The position numbers were made by a program, and so were the translations under genes. Below the pieces are notes generated by a model, which saw nothing but the letters and a program-made list of their open reading frames with translations, was not told the DNA's origin and searched no databases. Positions 6,231 to 7,220 of a DNA stretch of 7,220 nt are shown here, piece by piece; position 1 is the first letter of the stretch; every line of letters starts with the position of its first letter. Where the stretch lies: the NCBI GenBank assembly GCA_027080405.1, contig JALWSL010000707.1, positions 4,329-11,548 on the forward strand, in the 5' to 3' direction. The stretch comes from Planctomycetaceae bacterium (GTDB taxonomy: Bacteria; Planctomycetota; Planctomycetia; Planctomycetales; Planctomycetaceae).

Positions 6231-7220
6231 ATGTGGTGCGATCATTGCAAGGAAGAAATCGTTCCTCTTGCAGGCAAGGAAAATGGTGATATTCAGAAAT
6301 GTCCCCAGTGCGGAAAACCCCTCCCTGCTGAAGAAAACAGGTCGAGCGAAGCATCCCAAAGCAGTCCATCCGGGACGTCCTCTATTGCTCAGACCGCGCA
6401 TGCCCTGTTGAAGCGGTGGGAAGAAAGTCGTCCTGTCGCCAGTTCTTCCGCAGTTGATGGCACCCCCGCAACAACAGCGGCAACAGCAGCAGAGCAGGTG
6501 AAATCAACAGCCCCTGTTAAAGTGGCTTCGAAAAGTGAGAACGAAAGCAAGACCGTTCCCCAAGAAGTTCCGATGGCGGTTCAATCGAAACAGGAGCCGG
6601 TAAATGCTGCTGCCCCGAACAACCCGGCTTCGCCAGATAAAGATATTTTCAACGATATCCCGAGTGGACTTGATGTTTCCGAAATGCTACCCGATCTCGT
6701 TCCGCCAGTACGCACGGCGTCTGTCCCGAGTGATGCTCCCAAAAAACAGAGTACACAACCGGCGCAAACGGCAATGAAGGCTGAAGCAGAGATCAGTCGA
6801 AAAGAGGAAAAAAAGGTCGAATCGGCTCCCGCTTCCTCCCCACTCTCGACACCCACGGGATCCCCAAAATCTTCCAGGCGAAAATCGCCCGAAACAACCC
6901 GACAAAAAAGACCGTATCAACCGGGAAAAACATTGGCTTCGCAGAATGATGCTGGAGCTTTGTTGAACCGGGAACGAAAACCGATTTCCCAACCGAATGA
7001 AGAGAGTTATTCCTCCCAATCCCCCCTTCACTCCGGGGCTGTTGCCTCGCCAGCAACTGAAAGCGAAAAGCCAGACATGTTCAAAACAGGGACAACAGAC
7101 CAGACCGAAGCAGCAATCGAAACGAAACTGGAATCCCGGCCCTCCACTCGACAAAAAGAGACCAACAAAGGGCGGGTTCGGCTCGCCACTCCCGAACCAC
7201 CTGAGGAGAAAATCGACGCG
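6231..7220 (+). CDS. Zinc-ribbon protein with long disordered region, function unknown (partial, runs off right edge)
   Basis: The frame is open for 330 codons from the ATG at 6231 to the window edge. The first 27 residues contain two CxxC knuckles: Cys3-Cys6 (WCDHC) and Cys24-Cys27 (CPQCGK), a typical zinc-ribbon spacing. Everything after about residue 35 is Pro/Ala/Ser/Lys/Glu/Thr/Gln-rich with no visible fold, transmembrane helix or enzymatic motif. One short less biased segment, FNDIPSGLDVSEMLPDLVPP, is at 140-159 and could be a binding motif. A structured domain or membrane anchor may lie beyond the edge. The start is chosen on the strong GGAGGGG and because the zinc ribbon begins at once; in-frame ATGs at 6159 and 6183 would add 24 or 16 residues. 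Without a signal peptide it is probably cytoplasmic or has a later membrane segment. I do not recognise a family. Confidence 0.85.
   Translation, partial: MWCDHCKEEIVPLAGKENGDIQKCPQCGKPLPAEENRSSEASQSSPSGTSSIAQTAHALLKRWEESRPVASSSAVDGTPATTAATAAEQVKSTAPVKVASKSENESKTVPQEVPMAVQSKQEPVNAAAPNNPASPDKDIFNDIPSGLDVSEMLPDLVPPVRTASVPSDAPKKQSTQPAQTAMKAEAEISRKEEKKVESAPASSPLSTPTGSPKSSRRKSPETTRQKRPYQPGKTLASQNDAGALLNRERKPISQPNEESYSSQSPLHSGAVASPATESEKPDMFKTGTTDQTEAAIETKLESRPSTRQKETNKGRVRLATPEPPEEKIDA
6468..6497 (+). repeat. Trinucleotide-like low-complexity tract in the zinc-ribbon gene
   Basis: The bases are mostly GCA/ACA/CAG-like triplets and encode an Ala/Thr-rich run in the disordered region, near residues 80-89. 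Such tracts can vary in copy number by replication slippage without breaking the frame. It is imperfect. Confidence 0.4.

Noticed and set aside
5950..6369. 139-codon minus-strand frame across the divergent region and the zinc-ribbon start
   Set aside because: Its translation has no domain, it overlaps the zinc-ribbon coding region antisense, and no ribosome binding site supports it.
6581..7154. Minus-strand frames of 87-155 codons opposite the zinc-ribbon gene
   Set aside because: Their Ser/Phe/Gly-rich translations are what antisense reading of a low-complexity Lys/Glu/Ser gene produces, with no domain.
1..7220. tRNA, rRNA, CRISPR array, transposase, integrase or phage genes
   Set aside because: No cloverleaf, repeat-spacer pattern, or transposase/integrase motif was found on either strand.

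Overview
The window looks like ordinary chromosomal DNA from a planctomycete-type bacterium. This is an inference from gene content: an SMC of bacterial type, a FlgI-like lipoprotein with no flagellar genes beside it, an exported FG-GAP/VCBS propeller protein, and a zinc-ribbon protein with a very long disordered tail. Base composition looks moderate (about half G+C). I see no tRNA, rRNA, CRISPR array, insertion sequence, integrase or phage gene.

Layout. Positions 1-1812 (minus) hold the N-terminal half of chromosome-segregation ATPase SMC, which runs off the left edge and stays open for all 604 visible codons. A 202-bp gap with a strong imperfect hairpin follows. Positions 2015-4228 (minus) encode a 737-residue predicted lipoprotein whose middle resembles the flagellar P-ring protein FlgI, apparently interrupted by a HEAT-like helical block and extended by a charged, low-complexity tail. 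A 409-bp non-coding stretch contains a pair of 14-bp direct repeats and a weak promoter candidate. Positions 4638-5909 (minus) encode an exported FG-GAP/VCBS protein with seven Asp-rich calcium-loop motifs, which suggests a seven-bladed beta-propeller. A 321-bp divergent intergenic region separates it from a plus-strand gene starting at 6231, which encodes a four-cysteine zinc ribbon followed by about 300 residues of Pro/Ala/Ser/Lys/Glu-rich, probably disordered sequence and runs off the right edge.

How the genes relate. The three minus-strand genes are co-oriented but spaced too widely to be a confident operon. SMC acts on the nucleoid. The FlgI-like and FG-GAP proteins are predicted to be exported, the first as a lipoprotein. 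I see no obvious shared pathway. The most noteworthy object is the FlgI-like lipoprotein, which suggests a ring-forming flagellar protein reused in a non-flagellar envelope role. I found no convincing evidence of a multi-gene defence, mobile or biosynthetic system here.
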